DNA of 64,000 nt from Afipia birgiae 34632 (GTDB lineage Bacteria; Pseudomonadota; Alphaproteobacteria; Rhizobiales; Xanthobacteraceae). Below, piece after piece: positions 8,138 to 16,937 of the stretch. The first letter of the stretch is position 1, and every line of letters starts with the position of its first letter. The notes under the pieces were generated by a model that was not told the origin of the DNA, did not search any database, and worked only from the letters and a program-made list of their open reading frames with translations. Made by a program: the position numbers and the translations under genes. The DNA lies in contig NZ_HG326654.1 in assembly GCF_000308295.2 (NCBI RefSeq), forward strand, positions 615,009 to 679,008, read 5' to 3'.

Positions 8138-9148
8138 TCACGGCTCGAACCCGAAAACCCTCTTCCAGTCCCGCTTCATGTCGACGACGGTCCAGCCTCT
8201 TGTCTTCGCCTCCTCCCATGCCTTGTCGAGCTGTCCGATCTTCGACGGGCGGTCATAGGCATATTCGCGCGCGGCATCGGTGTGGTGGACGATGCCAGCA
8301 AACCGCGCGCCGCTTCCCGCCACCGTCCATTGCAGCATCTGATGGTCACCGTCTGAATTGCCGAAGGCGAATATCGGACGACGGCCGATCATCATATTGA
8401 TGCCGGCAGGTTTACCCGGCCCGTCGTCGATAAACTGCACCTTGGCCGTCTTCAGCAAAGACGCCCTGCCCGTCGCGTCGAGCTGATATTTCGTGACGCC
8501 GGTTGAGCCGACCACCTGCTCGGGCGGAATGCCGTAGGCCCTTTCGGCCCACACCCGCATGAACTCGACGCCGCCGCCGGACACGATGAACGTCTTGAAA
8601 CCGTTGGTGCGAAGGTAAGCCAGCAGTTCGACCATCGGCTGATAGATCAGCTCGTTATACGGCCGGTTGAAGCGTGGATGTTTTGCGATCGCGAGCCAAT
8701 CAGCGACGGACTTCGCGAATTCATCCGTGGACATGCCGCTATGCGCCGCAGCCACCAGCGTCAGCAGGGCCTTCTCGCCCTGCTCCGCCAACGCCTTCTT
8801 ATCGCCGGAGAGAAACGCCTTGAACGGCTGCTGCTGCTTCCATTCAGGATGCTGCGCCGCCATCGCCTTGACCCGGTCGAGCGCAAAGGCAGCCTGAAAA
8901 TAGATCGGCTGCTCGCACCACAGTGTGCCGTCATTGTCGAACACGGCGATGCGCTCGGCGGGCGGCACAAAATCGGGCCCGCCCTGCGTGGTTACGCGCT
9001 GAACGAAGTCTGTGATGGATTTTTTGACCGAGCCGTCATTCCATGAAGGCAATGGATGAGACTGGGCAAGGGCGGCCGGCGCTGGCAGAAACATGACCGA
9101 CAGCACAGCGAACACGAAGCGTCGGGTGAACTCCCTCGACAACCTCAT
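8138..9148 (-). CDS. Secreted HAD-superfamily hydrolase (phosphatase-like)
   Basis: A 336-residue protein using the ATG at 9148. An upstream in-frame ATG at 9205 would add 19 residues before the signal peptide. A Sec signal ends near ALAQS (about residue 29). HAD motif I is VFDNDGTLW (nucleophile Asp and acid/base Asp, DxDGT). Motif II is FIVSGGG. Motif IV is probably FGNSDGDHQML. The cap between motifs I and II is helical and long. Such periplasmic HAD proteins usually hydrolyse phosphomonoesters. It lies between the sulfatase and the two DUF1254 genes in a tightly spaced run, so sulfate and phosphate ester cleavage may act on the same envelope or environmental molecule. Confidence 0.85.
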   Translation of the reverse strand: MRLSREFTRRFVFAVLSVMFLPAPAALAQSHPLPSWNDGSVKKSITDFVQRVTTQGGPDFVPPAERIAVFDNDGTLWCEQPIYFQAAFALDRVKAMAAQHPEWKQQQPFKAFLSGDKKALAEQGEKALLTLVAAAHSGMSTDEFAKSVADWLAIAKHPRFNRPYNELIYQPMVELLAYLRTNGFKTFIVSGGGVEFMRVWAERAYGIPPEQVVGSTGVTKYQLDATGRASLLKTAKVQFIDDGPGKPAGINMMIGRRPIFAFGNSDGDHQMLQWTVAGSGARFAGIVHHTDAAREYAYDRPSKIGQLDKAWEEAKTRGWTVVDMKRDWKRVFGFEP

Positions 9149-9214
9149 TGATGCCGAGGTGCATCTTCGCACTAGGCACCGGCCGGCATTTCTGCCGGCC
9201 AGCATGGCGTAATG

Positions 9215-10942
9215 TTAGTGCGGCGGCTCGAGGTTCTTTTGCATCTTCTCGACCAGTTGATCGATGCTGAAGCTCGACGGCCGCTGGCTTGGCGGAAACT
9301 CCTTGAACGTCGCCAAAAACGGAGCCACGACAGATTGAGACGCGATGAATGGGCCTGCTCCGTCCGACATGAAAAAGTCGTAGAACGTGTTCGACGTGAT
9401 GTCCGCGCGCTCATAGGGGTCCGACCGCAGATCGAAAATTTTCGGGACGCGCAGCTTGGTAAAAGGTTCGGCCCAAATTCGCATCGTGCCCGTCGCACGC
9501 TGCTCCTCGAACACGATCTTCCAGTTTTCGTAACGCATGGCGACGAGATCGCCGTCGTCGTTGAGGTAGAAGAACTCCTTGCGCGCGCTGCGTGGCTGTT
9601 GACCGGTGAGATAGGGCAACTGGTTGTAGCCATCGAGATGGACTTTCCAGGTCTTGCTGCCGGCCTGGTAACCTTTGAGCAGTTTGTCTTTGATGTCAGG
9701 ATCGCCGACTGCCGCCATCAGGGTCGGCAGCCAGTCGAGGCCACTGACTGTGTCGTTCGAGACCGAGCCGGGTTGAACTTTGCCCGGCCAGCGGATCATG
9801 CAGGGGACGCGGAAGGCGCCTTCCCAGTTGGTATTCTTTTCGCTACGGAACGGCGTCGTACCGGCATCCGGCCAGGAATTCTGATGCGGACCATTGTCGG
9901 TTGTGTAGATCACGATGGTGTCGTTACCGATGCCGAGATCGTCCACTGCTTTGAGAATCGTTCCGATCACCGCATCGTGCTCGATCATCCCGTCGGCATA
10001 TTCGGTCCGTGCGGTCAGTCCCGGCTTGTCGCGATGGGATTCCCGCACATGTGTGCGGAAGTGCATGCGCGTCGAGTTGAACCAGCAGAAAAACGGCGTG
10101 TTCGCCTTGGTTTGACGCTGGATGAAGTCGATGGCGGCCGCCGAGGTCTCGTCGTCGACTGTCTCCATGCGCTTCTTGGTAAGCGGGCCTGTATCCTCGA
10201 TGGTCTGCTTGCCGACCTTGCCCCAGCGCGGCTGCTCGGTCGGATCGTCGCGGTCCGATGCCTTAGAGCGCAGGACGCCACGGGGACCGAGGGCTTCACG
10301 GAATCGGGGGTCGCGCGGATACGTCCGCGATTCCGGATCTTCCTCCGCGTTGAGATGATAGAGATTGCCATAGAACTCATCGAAGCCGTGCACTGTCGGC
10401 AGATATTCGTTGCGGTCGCCGAGGTGGTTCTTTCCGAATTGGCCGGTGGCGTAGCCGAGCGGCTTGAGTAACTCGGCAAGCGTCACGTCCCTGGCCTGCA
10501 AGCCCACCGTCGCGCCGGGAATGCCCACCTTGGAAAGGCCAGTGCGCAGGGTGCATTGACCGGTAATGAACGACGAGCGGCCAGCAGTGCAACTCTGCTC
10601 GGCGTAGTAGTCGGTGAACATCATGCCTTCTTTGGCGATCCGATCGATGTTCGGGGTCTTGTAACCCATCAGGCCGAACGAATAGGCGCTGATGTTGGTC
10701 TGGCCGACGTCGTCACCGAAGATAACGAGGATGTTCGGCTTGCGTCCGGATGGAGCAACCGTTGTCGTCGTGGCCGGTGCAGTCGCTGGTGCAGCCTTCT
10801 GCGTCTGCGCCGTCGCAGTTGCTGTCATCGTCGCCATTGCGACCAGAGCCGAGGTGCCGAGCAGAATGTTGCGGCGGCTGAGAGCGCTATCTTCGCTGGA
10901 TGAAGCTTCGAGTTGGTCCGGGTCTTTCGCTTTGCTTGTCAT
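9215..10942 (-). CDS. Arylsulfatase-type formylglycine sulfatase, Tat-exported
   Basis: A 575-residue type I sulfatase using the ATG at 10942, which has a GGAGAG ribosome site. The open frame runs further upstream, but that part overlaps the formylglycine-generating enzyme gene. A Tat motif, SRRNILLGTSALVAM, lies at residues 22-36. The metal ligands Asp77-Asp78 (IFGDDVG) and the sulfatase signature Cys118-Thr-Ala-Gly-Arg122 are present; Cys118 would become formylglycine. A second metal-site motif is YTTDNGPHQN. CTAGR replaces the more common CxPSR but fits the relaxed Cx(P/A)xR pattern. The maturase gene lies 26 bases upstream. The substrate is unknown. Confidence 0.9.
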   Translation of the reverse strand: MTSKAKDPDQLEASSSEDSALSRRNILLGTSALVAMATMTATATAQTQKAAPATAPATTTTVAPSGRKPNILVIFGDDVGQTNISAYSFGLMGYKTPNIDRIAKEGMMFTDYYAEQSCTAGRSSFITGQCTLRTGLSKVGIPGATVGLQARDVTLAELLKPLGYATGQFGKNHLGDRNEYLPTVHGFDEFYGNLYHLNAEEDPESRTYPRDPRFREALGPRGVLRSKASDRDDPTEQPRWGKVGKQTIEDTGPLTKKRMETVDDETSAAAIDFIQRQTKANTPFFCWFNSTRMHFRTHVRESHRDKPGLTARTEYADGMIEHDAVIGTILKAVDDLGIGNDTIVIYTTDNGPHQNSWPDAGTTPFRSEKNTNWEGAFRVPCMIRWPGKVQPGSVSNDTVSGLDWLPTLMAAVGDPDIKDKLLKGYQAGSKTWKVHLDGYNQLPYLTGQQPRSARKEFFYLNDDGDLVAMRYENWKIVFEEQRATGTMRIWAEPFTKLRVPKIFDLRSDPYERADITSNTFYDFFMSDGAGPFIASQSVVAPFLATFKEFPPSQRPSSFSIDQLVEKMQKNLEPPH

Positions 10943-10968
10943 GCTACTCTCCACAAGAAAGTTGAAGC

Positions 10969-11961
10969 TTACGGCGTGGCGAGATTCCTTCTGACGCATC
11001 GAAATCCGACGTGACTGGTGGACGTGTCGATCGGCTCGGCGTGGCGAGCGGCCGGCCGATAGCGGCGACAATAATTTGGTGCGCAGAGGTGCGAGCCGCC
11101 TTTGAGCACCTTGCGCGGAATTCTGATGTTGGGCTGGCAGGCGTCGTAACTTTGGTCTTCGCGGCCGCCGCGCGGGTTTGCCGGAATGCAGCATGCCTTC
11201 GGCGCATCTGCTTCATGCTTCGGTGAGTACCAGTCGCTGGTCCATTCCCAGACATTGCCGATCATGTCGTGAACGCCGTAACCGTTCGGCGGAGAAGCCA
11301 TCACCGGCGAGGTGCGCTCAAAGCCATCCTGACTGAGGTTTTGCCGCGGGAACTCGCCCTGCCAGGTATTGGCCATATGCGCGCCGCCCGGCGTGAACTC
11401 GTCGCCCCAAGCGAACTCGGCGCCATCGAGACCGCCGCGTGCCGCGAACTCCCATTCGGCTTCGGTCGGCAAATCCTTACCGGCCCACTTTGCGTAAGCG
11501 AGCGCGTCCGAATACGAAACGTGCACGACAGGATGATTGTCGTGCACGTTGATGTTAGATTTGGGCCCATAGGGATGACGCCAGTCGGCGTTCTTCATGA
11601 AGGACCACCACTCGGCCCAGTTGCGCAGATCGACTGGCTGACGCGGCGGCGTGAACACCAGCGAACCGGCATAAAGCATGTGAGGCAGCGCGCCGGGGTA
11701 GTCTTTCGGATCGGGCGGAATTTCGGCGAAGGTCACATGCCCTGTTGCCTTGACGAACGCCTTGAACTGCCTGTTCGTGACCGGGGTCCGGTCGATCCAG
11801 AAGCCATCGACTATGACGCGATGGACCGGCGCCTCTTCGGGGTAATGGTTGTCTGATCCCATGCGGAATGTGCCGCCGGGAATCCAGGCCATGTCGCGGG
11901 TTCGATCATCGTCCGAGGATTGATCTCCCCACTCCGTATCGGGCCGCAACATTGTTATCAT
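10969..11961 (-). CDS. Formylglycine-generating enzyme (sulfatase maturase, SUMF1/FGE family)
   Basis: This 330-residue protein oxidises the active-site Cys of sulfatases to formylglycine. It begins with the FGE signature MAWIPGGTFRMGSD and contains TEAEWEFAARGG, GNVWEWTSDWY and the C-terminal copper/catalytic segment GGSHLCAPNYCRRYRPAAR with Cys293 and Cys298. No signal peptide is visible, so it should act in the cytosol. That fits a Tat-exported sulfatase partner, which would be matured and folded before export. It is the first gene of the seven-gene leftward run, and the sulfatase follows after 26 bases. A start at 11952 is possible. Confidence 0.93.
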   Translation of the reverse strand: MITMLRPDTEWGDQSSDDDRTRDMAWIPGGTFRMGSDNHYPEEAPVHRVIVDGFWIDRTPVTNRQFKAFVKATGHVTFAEIPPDPKDYPGALPHMLYAGSLVFTPPRQPVDLRNWAEWWSFMKNADWRHPYGPKSNINVHDNHPVVHVSYSDALAYAKWAGKDLPTEAEWEFAARGGLDGAEFAWGDEFTPGGAHMANTWQGEFPRQNLSQDGFERTSPVMASPPNGYGVHDMIGNVWEWTSDWYSPKHEADAPKACCIPANPRGGREDQSYDACQPNIRIPRKVLKGGSHLCAPNYCRRYRPAARHAEPIDTSTSHVGFRCVRRNLATP

Positions 11962-11997
11962 GGCATTCCCACTAACGCTGCATTCCAGAACAGTAGC

Positions 11998-12099
11998 CTA
12001 TTGCGGGCAGAAGTCCCAGCAACCCTGGGTCCGGCCCGAATCGGTATAGTACCAGCAGTAACCGGGCGCCGGCGGCGATCCCGCCCACGGTCGCTTGAC
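11998..12099 (-). pseudogene. Possible C-terminal remnant of a small Trp/Cys-rich protein
   Basis: In the gap upstream of the FGE gene, one minus-strand frame stays open for 33 codons from an in-frame TAA. It reads PGYCWYYTDSGRTQGCWDFC before a TAG stop. This Tyr/Trp/Cys-rich ending resembles the C-terminal motif of small secreted hypothetical proteins I associate with Bradyrhizobium relatives. No start codon or signal peptide is present, so it is most likely a gene relic. The identification is weak because it rests on one short motif. Confidence 0.3.
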
Positions 12100-12434
12100 T
12101 TATTGATCTATTGATCAGCCTCTCAAAGTCGTGGCTACAAGTTTGTGCGATGCGGATCGACGGGCTTGAACTGGACCGCGGAACTTAGCGCGCTGGATGG
12201 CTAGTCACGAGCAGACTAAGCGCGTGTTTCGAGGTTTGGATGTGCAGTTTGTGCCAATTTTGCTCTGTCACAAAAATAGGATTAAAAGAACATTCGTAAC
12301 GGCTCACAATTGTTCTAAAAATAGCACGTGTTTTATGCGTTGCTTATTTGAGGTTGTTGTCGCTCAAGAATTTCGCCTAGACTGAGCGTGACCATACTCG
12401 CGGTCGCACGTCAATTCCTTGGGCGGAGGTAACG
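12100..12434. other. Intergenic region between the divergent FGE operon and the outer-membrane channel gene
   Basis: No gene is supported here. The stretch 12235-12370 is clearly more AT-rich than its surroundings (for example caaaaataggattaaaag), as expected for divergent promoters and regulator sites. I see no convincing -35/-10 pair or perfect operator. The last 15 bases form a strong GGAGG ribosome site for the gene at 12435. Confidence 0.5.
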
Positions 12435-13442
12435 ATGCGATACGGTTTTCGTTTGTTCGGCGTGGCGGCCACTCTGTTCCTCGGTGTTGCAGGTGAGTCA
12501 GCAGATGCAGCGGAAGGCGGCTTCGGTGTTTATCTGCTTGGTGCGCGCGGTCCGATGGCCGGCTTTACTCCACCACCCGGGGTCTATTTCCAGGACGACA
12601 CCTATTTTTATTCGGGAAAGATCGGTGGCGGCCGCGCGCTTCCAACCGGCGGTTTGCTCGTTGCAAATGTGAGTGCCCAAAGCTGGTTCAATCTTCCGAC
12701 AACATTGTGGGTAACGCCCGCAAAAATTCTGGGTGGCGATCTCGCGTTCTCGGCGACCATTCCGACTTTTGGCGCGCCGCGCGTTAATGCCAATTTGCTG
12801 GTAAATTCTCCCCGATTCGGGCCTATTGGCCTCAACGTAACCGACGACAAGACCAACCTGAGCGACTTCCAGGTCGGCTCATTCCTCGGATGGCATTCGG
12901 GAAATTTTCACTGGCAACTCGGTGTCAGCGGCATCATTCCATCCGGCAGCTATGTCTTGGGGCAGTTGTCAAATGCGTCGTTGAACCGGCCAGCGGTGGA
13001 TGTTTCCGGCACGCTGACATGGCTCGACCCCGCGATCGGTGTTGATCTATCCATGGCCATGGGCGTCACCTTCAATCAGGTCAACCGAGCGACGGACTAC
13101 AAGACCGGTGACGAATTCCATCTCGAATGGGCTACCTCGAAGTACATCACCAAGGAATTCACCATCGGTCTCGTCGGCTATTACTATCAGCAGTTCACCG
13201 GCGACAGCGGCAGCGGCGCGAGACTTGGAGCCTTCGAAGGGCGCGTCATCGCGCTCGGCGGAACGGTCGGCTACACTTTTGAAGTCGGAAAGCTGCCGAT
13301 TTCGACACGCATCAAAGTCTATCGTGAGTTCGATGTGCAGAATCGCATGGAGGGCACAGCGGGCTTCTTCACGGTCTCGCTTCCCCTTGGCGTCGATTCA
13401 TCGGTGAAGCCGATGGCGTCAGCGATCAAGGCTAAGTTCTAG
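12435..13442 (+). CDS. Outer-membrane channel-like protein (meta-pathway phenol degradation / transporter family, PF13557-like)
   Basis: This 335-residue protein has a signal peptide (GVAATLFLGVAGESADAAE) and a GGAGG ribosome site 5 bases before the ATG. The mature part alternates short beta-type strands with aromatic girdle residues (FHWQLGVSGIIPSGSY, FTIGLVGYYYQQFTGDSG). It ends with a strand-rich region, RIKVYREFDVQNR, VSLPLGV, as in the PF13557 family of outer-membrane proteins near hydrophobic-compound catabolic genes. It is divergent from the sulfatase operon and 48 bases upstream of an araC gene, so it may import the substrate of that operon. Function is inferred from family and position only. 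Confidence 0.75.
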   Translation: MRYGFRLFGVAATLFLGVAGESADAAEGGFGVYLLGARGPMAGFTPPPGVYFQDDTYFYSGKIGGGRALPTGGLLVANVSAQSWFNLPTTLWVTPAKILGGDLAFSATIPTFGAPRVNANLLVNSPRFGPIGLNVTDDKTNLSDFQVGSFLGWHSGNFHWQLGVSGIIPSGSYVLGQLSNASLNRPAVDVSGTLTWLDPAIGVDLSMAMGVTFNQVNRATDYKTGDEFHLEWATSKYITKEFTIGLVGYYYQQFTGDSGSGARLGAFEGRVIALGGTVGYTFEVGKLPISTRIKVYREFDVQNRMEGTAGFFTVSLPLGVDSSVKPMASAIKAKF

Positions 13443-13490
13443 GCGGTCTTAGGCACTTCACCCTGTCGCTGTCCTATTGAAAGGGACGAC

Positions 13491-14495
13491 ATGATGAGTG
13501 AACTTTCGGTAACCACCGCCCGCGTGAATGACTTCGAGGATTTCCGCGAAGCGGTTCACGGCTCCCACGTTGATGTGATGCAGCTTGAGCGTGGCAGGCT
13601 GCGTGGCTCTCTGACCCATGTTGGGATTGGAGATTTCTCCCTCAGCGTTGGATCGTTCTCGGCGGGAATTCGAACGCAGCGGACGTCCAAGGAGCAAAAG
13701 CTCATTGTCGGGATGCTCCTGGAATCCAGGAAGCGAGTCACGCACTGGTCGTACGACATGCAGCCAGGTGACGTTCTGGTTATTCCTCCGGCTATCGACC
13801 ATGATGGCAGGTTCTTTGGTGCAGCATCCTACGCTGCCATTCGTCTGGATCTGACGGATGTCGCCAGCACCTTCGGTGGCGAAACGGATTTGGCCGATCC
13901 TGCAACCTGGAGCGCGAAGAATCGTTACAGGGCAGATCCTTACATAGGCGCAGTTGCGATTCAGGGGGTGCGCAAGATCGTCTCACGTCTCACGGACCCA
14001 CACATCAAGTTGCCTGAGCAGTCGGCTGATTTCTGGAGACGCTCAATCACCGATGCCATGATGGCAACAGTCATGCATTCCTTGCCATCGAACAATGCCG
14101 GACCGTTGCTGTCTGCCGTTCGGCTGACCCGCAACGTCGAGCACTACATCGAGGCTGCAGGTGTCAGGCCTGTTCATATTTCTGAGATCTGTGCCAATTT
14201 TGGCGTATCTCGTCGAAGCCTCCACCGCGCATTTGACGAGGTGCTCGGCATCGGACCGGTAACGTTCCTGCGCTACAAGCGCCTGTGCGGCATTCATTCC
14301 GTACTGCGAGAAAGCGATCCTGCTCAAACCACGGTGGCCGAGATCGCAATCCAACATGGATTTATTGAGTTGGGGCGTTTCGCCCACTATTACTACACGC
14401 TATTCGGCGAGTATCCCTCCAAGACGCTGAGAGCACGTTCGGGCAGGTTTGCAACACCCCGCGCGGTAATGCTCCGTAACCGCTTCGCAGCGTAA
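13491..14495 (+). CDS. AraC family transcriptional regulator
   Basis: A 334-residue regulator with a C-terminal double helix-turn-helix: first HTH VHISEICANFGVSRRSLHRAF, second HTH TTVAEIAIQHGFIELGRFAHYY, followed by the family motif FGEYPSKTLR. The N-terminal about 200 residues form a cupin-like effector domain with VLVIPPAIDHDG, resembling AraC-binding-like proteins. An AAGGGA site precedes two adjacent ATGs (13491 or 13494). It follows the channel gene by 48 bases and probably controls it. Control of the divergent sulfatase operon is plausible but unproven. Confidence 0.88.
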   Translation: MMSELSVTTARVNDFEDFREAVHGSHVDVMQLERGRLRGSLTHVGIGDFSLSVGSFSAGIRTQRTSKEQKLIVGMLLESRKRVTHWSYDMQPGDVLVIPPAIDHDGRFFGAASYAAIRLDLTDVASTFGGETDLADPATWSAKNRYRADPYIGAVAIQGVRKIVSRLTDPHIKLPEQSADFWRRSITDAMMATVMHSLPSNNAGPLLSAVRLTRNVEHYIEAAGVRPVHISEICANFGVSRRSLHRAFDEVLGIGPVTFLRYKRLCGIHSVLRESDPAQTTVAEIAIQHGFIELGRFAHYYYTLFGEYPSKTLRARSGRFATPRAVMLRNRFAA

Positions 14496-14566
14496 AGCGC
14501 TGAAGCGCTGGGCCGTGCGCCAAACGCGCTGCTTGACGGCACTTTCGCGCACACGGCTGCTGCACG

Positions 14567-14745
14567 CACACGTCAAGGCACACTATCGCAACGCGGCTAA
14601 TGCAGGCCGGCGTAAACAAGTGGGAAGCGGCGGGCATTCTCGGCCGTCGAGCTGCTTGACCGTCTACGCCAATCACCACCCGCAACACTTCCAACGAGCG
14701 GCAAAAGCCATCGGCTATCGGCTCCGAACGAAAAATTGGCCGAAA
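14567..14745 (+). pseudogene. Frameshifted remnant of a tyrosine recombinase (integrase) C-terminus
   Basis: From 14567 one frame reads HTSRHTIATRLMQAGVNKW then EAAGILG. This matches the integrase box II region (HxxRHTxATxLMQ...WEAAGxLG) with the conserved His and Arg. A second frame then continues VELLD and a third continues VYANHHPQHFQRAAKAIGYR, matching the following helix and the family VYGHHHPDH block with the nucleophile Tyr replaced or displaced. At least two frameshifts and loss of the N-terminal two-thirds show the gene is dead. It points at and lies about 55 bases from the 3' end of the tRNA at 14802-14877, the usual integrase-att arrangement. Confidence 0.65.
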
Positions 14746-14801
14746 CGCCGGTCAGTGACCGGAAGCGTCGTGCACCACCGAGTCAAAACCAGTGAAATTG
14801 T

Positions 14802-14877
14802 TGGTGGGCCCGGCAGGACTCGAACCTGCAACCAGACCGTTATGAGCGGTCGGCTCTAACCATTGAGCTACAGGCCC
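14802..14877 (-). tRNA. tRNA with CAU anticodon, probably tRNA-Ile2 (lysidine type); elongator tRNA-Met is the alternative
   Basis: The minus strand folds into a 76-nt cloverleaf with encoded CCA. The acceptor stem is GGGCCTG with CGGGCCC, the D arm is TAGCTCAATGGTTAGAGC, the anticodon loop is CTCATAA (anticodon CAT), and the T arm is GCAGGTTCGAGTCCTGC. The short D loop and the arm sequences resemble the bacterial tRNA-Ile2 read after TilS modification more than elongator tRNA-Met. CAU identity cannot be settled without a covariance model. An integrase relic adjoins its 3' end. Confidence 0.9.
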
Positions 14878-15042
14878 CGCCGGTCCCCGCGACGCAGCGG
14901 GCAACGGTGCAAGCACCCCATACAATGACCGCCGCCGCCGGGCAATCCAAGGCGCGCGCCTTCCGGAAAATATCCCGGCCTAGTTGGAGCAAAATGGCCG
15001 CCTTTGGAAGGTATTCTATCAAGAAGGCATACTCTGTGACGC

Positions 15043-16299
15043 TCAGGCGACTTCACCCGCCAGTTCATCAATTGCGTCATAGACAAGATCGAGGTCGCTC
15101 GCCGTACTGCAATAGGGCGGCATGATGTAGATCGTGTTGCCAAGCGGCCGGACCAGCAACCCGCGCGCGAGAAACCCGCGGTAGAGCCGGGGGCCGATAT
15201 CCGCCAGGTAGCCCGCGTCCTTCGCCACGATATCGAGCGCCGCGATGGTCCCAATCTGACGCACATTGGCAAAACGCCGATCGTCATAAAATCTAGCGAG
15301 CCTGTCTTTATGCAACGCCGCGAGTGAACCAATCCGCTGCATCACCGGTTCGCGTTGCCAGATTTCCAGATTGGCCAATGCAGCCGCGCACGCGACTGGA
15401 TTCGCGGTGTACGAGCTGGAATGAAAGAACGTCTTGCTGCGGTCGGGCGAATAGTGCGCGTCGAAAATGTCGGCACGGCACAGCGTCACCGCCAGTGGTA
15501 CAGAGCCACCCGTCAGCCCTTTCGAATAGCACGCGATATCAGGCGCGATCCCGGCCTGCTCGCAGGCGAACAAGGTGCCGGTCCGCCCCCACCCCGTCAT
15601 CACCTCATCGGCGATGAACAAAACGTCGTGCGTCTCGCAGACGCGTTTCATCTCCGCCAGAACATTTGGCGGATAGATCAACATGCCGCCCGCACCGAGA
15701 ATAAGCGGCTCCACAATCAACGCGGCAACATCGCCGCGCTTGCACGCCGCTGTCAGCGCATCGAGCGTTGCCTGCTCGCGCCCGGATGCGGGGAACGGAA
15801 TTCGCTCGACATCGAACAGCAGCGGGTCATACGGCGCGTTAAACACGCCGCGCTCGCCGACCGACATGCCGCCGATGGTGTCGCCGTGATAGGCCCCTTC
15901 AAGCGCGAGAATTCGGGTCCGTTTGGCGCCGCGATGCTGCCAGAATCCCAGCGCCATTTTCAGCGCGACTTCGACCGAGGTCGATCCGCTGTCGGAGAAG
16001 AAGACATACTCAAGCTCAGGCGGCGTAATCTCAACCAGATGCCGCGCCAGCTTTTCCGCCGGCTCATGCGTGAAGCCCGCGAAAATCACCTGATCCAGCC
16101 GGTCGATCTGATCCTTGATCGCCTGCACGATGTGCGGGTGGCGATGACCATGGGTCACCACCCACCACGATGAGATCGCATCGAAAATCCGGCGGCCATC
16201 GGCAGCTTCCAGCCACGCGCCCTCGCCTTTGGAAATCAGCGTTGGTTCGGGTTGCACCGCATGTTGCGTGAACGGATGCCAGACCGGAGATTTCGTCAT
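15043..16299 (-). CDS. bioA: Adenosylmethionine-8-amino-7-oxononanoate aminotransferase
   Basis: A 418-residue PLP enzyme that converts KAPA to DAPA using S-adenosylmethionine in biotin synthesis. It has the class III aminotransferase layout: HPFTQ near the start, [13 protein letters not shown] at 43-55, [16 protein letters not shown] at 101-116, [14 protein letters not shown] at 228-241 and the PLP lysine Lys260 in CYSKGLTGG. Length is normal. It overlaps bioD by 4 bases (ATGA) and ends the bioF-bioD-bioA run. BioB is not in this window. Confidence 0.96.
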   Translation of the reverse strand: MTKSPVWHPFTQHAVQPEPTLISKGEGAWLEAADGRRIFDAISSWWVVTHGHRHPHIVQAIKDQIDRLDQVIFAGFTHEPAEKLARHLVEITPPELEYVFFSDSGSTSVEVALKMALGFWQHRGAKRTRILALEGAYHGDTIGGMSVGERGVFNAPYDPLLFDVERIPFPASGREQATLDALTAACKRGDVAALIVEPLILGAGGMLIYPPNVLAEMKRVCETHDVLFIADEVMTGWGRTGTLFACEQAGIAPDIACYSKGLTGGSVPLAVTLCRADIFDAHYSPDRSKTFFHSSSYTANPVACAAALANLEIWQREPVMQRIGSLAALHKDRLARFYDDRRFANVRQIGTIAALDIVAKDAGYLADIGPRLYRGFLARGLLVRPLGNTIYIMPPYCSTASDLDLVYDAIDELAGEVA

Positions 16300-16937
16300 C
16301 GGCCTGCCTCCTTCAGAAAATCATCGACATTGAAATGCTGCGCGAGCGCTGCGCGCAGAGTTTCAAGCGTAAGCGAAGCGAGAAGCGGCAGCCTGCCCAG
16401 ATGCCGGGTCTGACCCATCTTGCAGATAATCCGCTCGGACTCGGCATTTTCGTCGCCGATAAACGCTACACCCAACAACGGAACATCGCGCGAGCGCAAA
16501 GCCTCGATCGACAGCAAACTATGATTGATGGTGCCCAGCGTGGTGCGTGCGCACAGCACGACCGGCGCACCCCATTTGCCCATGACGTCTATATAGGTCA
16601 GATTCTCCGCCAGCGGGACCATCAAGCCACCAGCGCCTTCAATCACCAGAGGCCGATCGACATCCGGCAATGCGAGCATCTGCGGGTCGATCGCAATGCC
16701 GTCGATTTTCGCCGCAAGATGCGGCGAGGCCGGCGTCTTCAGCCGGTACGCCTCACGCAGCATGCGCTGTTCGGAGAGACCGGACAGCCGCATCACCGTT
16801 TCGCGGTCGGTCTCCTCGTCGAGACCGGCCTGCACCGGTTTCCAGTAAAATGCGTCGAGCGCGCCTGCGAGTGCCGCGGCAAAGACCGTCTTGCCGATCC
16901 CGGTATCCGTTCCCGTGACGACGACTCGCGCGCTCAT
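16296..16937 (-). CDS. bioD: Dethiobiotin synthetase
   Basis: A 213-residue ATP-dependent carboxylase that closes the ureido ring of dethiobiotin. The P-loop [17 protein letters not shown] occupies residues 7-23. The KPVQAG substrate motif follows at 33-38, and [10 protein letters not shown] lies near residue 100. It overlaps bioF upstream and bioA downstream by 4 bases each, indicating translational coupling. Confidence 0.96.
   Translation of the reverse strand: MSARVVVTGTDTGIGKTVFAAALAGALDAFYWKPVQAGLDEETDRETVMRLSGLSEQRMLREAYRLKTPASPHLAAKIDGIAIDPQMLALPDVDRPLVIEGAGGLMVPLAENLTYIDVMGKWGAPVVLCARTTLGTINHSLLSIEALRSRDVPLLGVAFIGDENAESERIICKMGQTRHLGRLPLLASLTLETLRAALAQHFNVDDFLKEAGR

Noticed and set aside
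9212..11194. Long antisense open frame covering the sulfatase gene (about 420 codons)
   Set aside because: High-GC third-position bias makes antisense frames of sulfatase-like genes open. The product has no recognisable domain, and the minus-strand sulfatase explains the sequence.
14515..14859. Plus-strand open frame overlapping the tRNA as a real gene
   Set aside because: It runs into the tRNA antisense sequence and follows only one of three frames of the degraded integrase, so it is not a functional gene.
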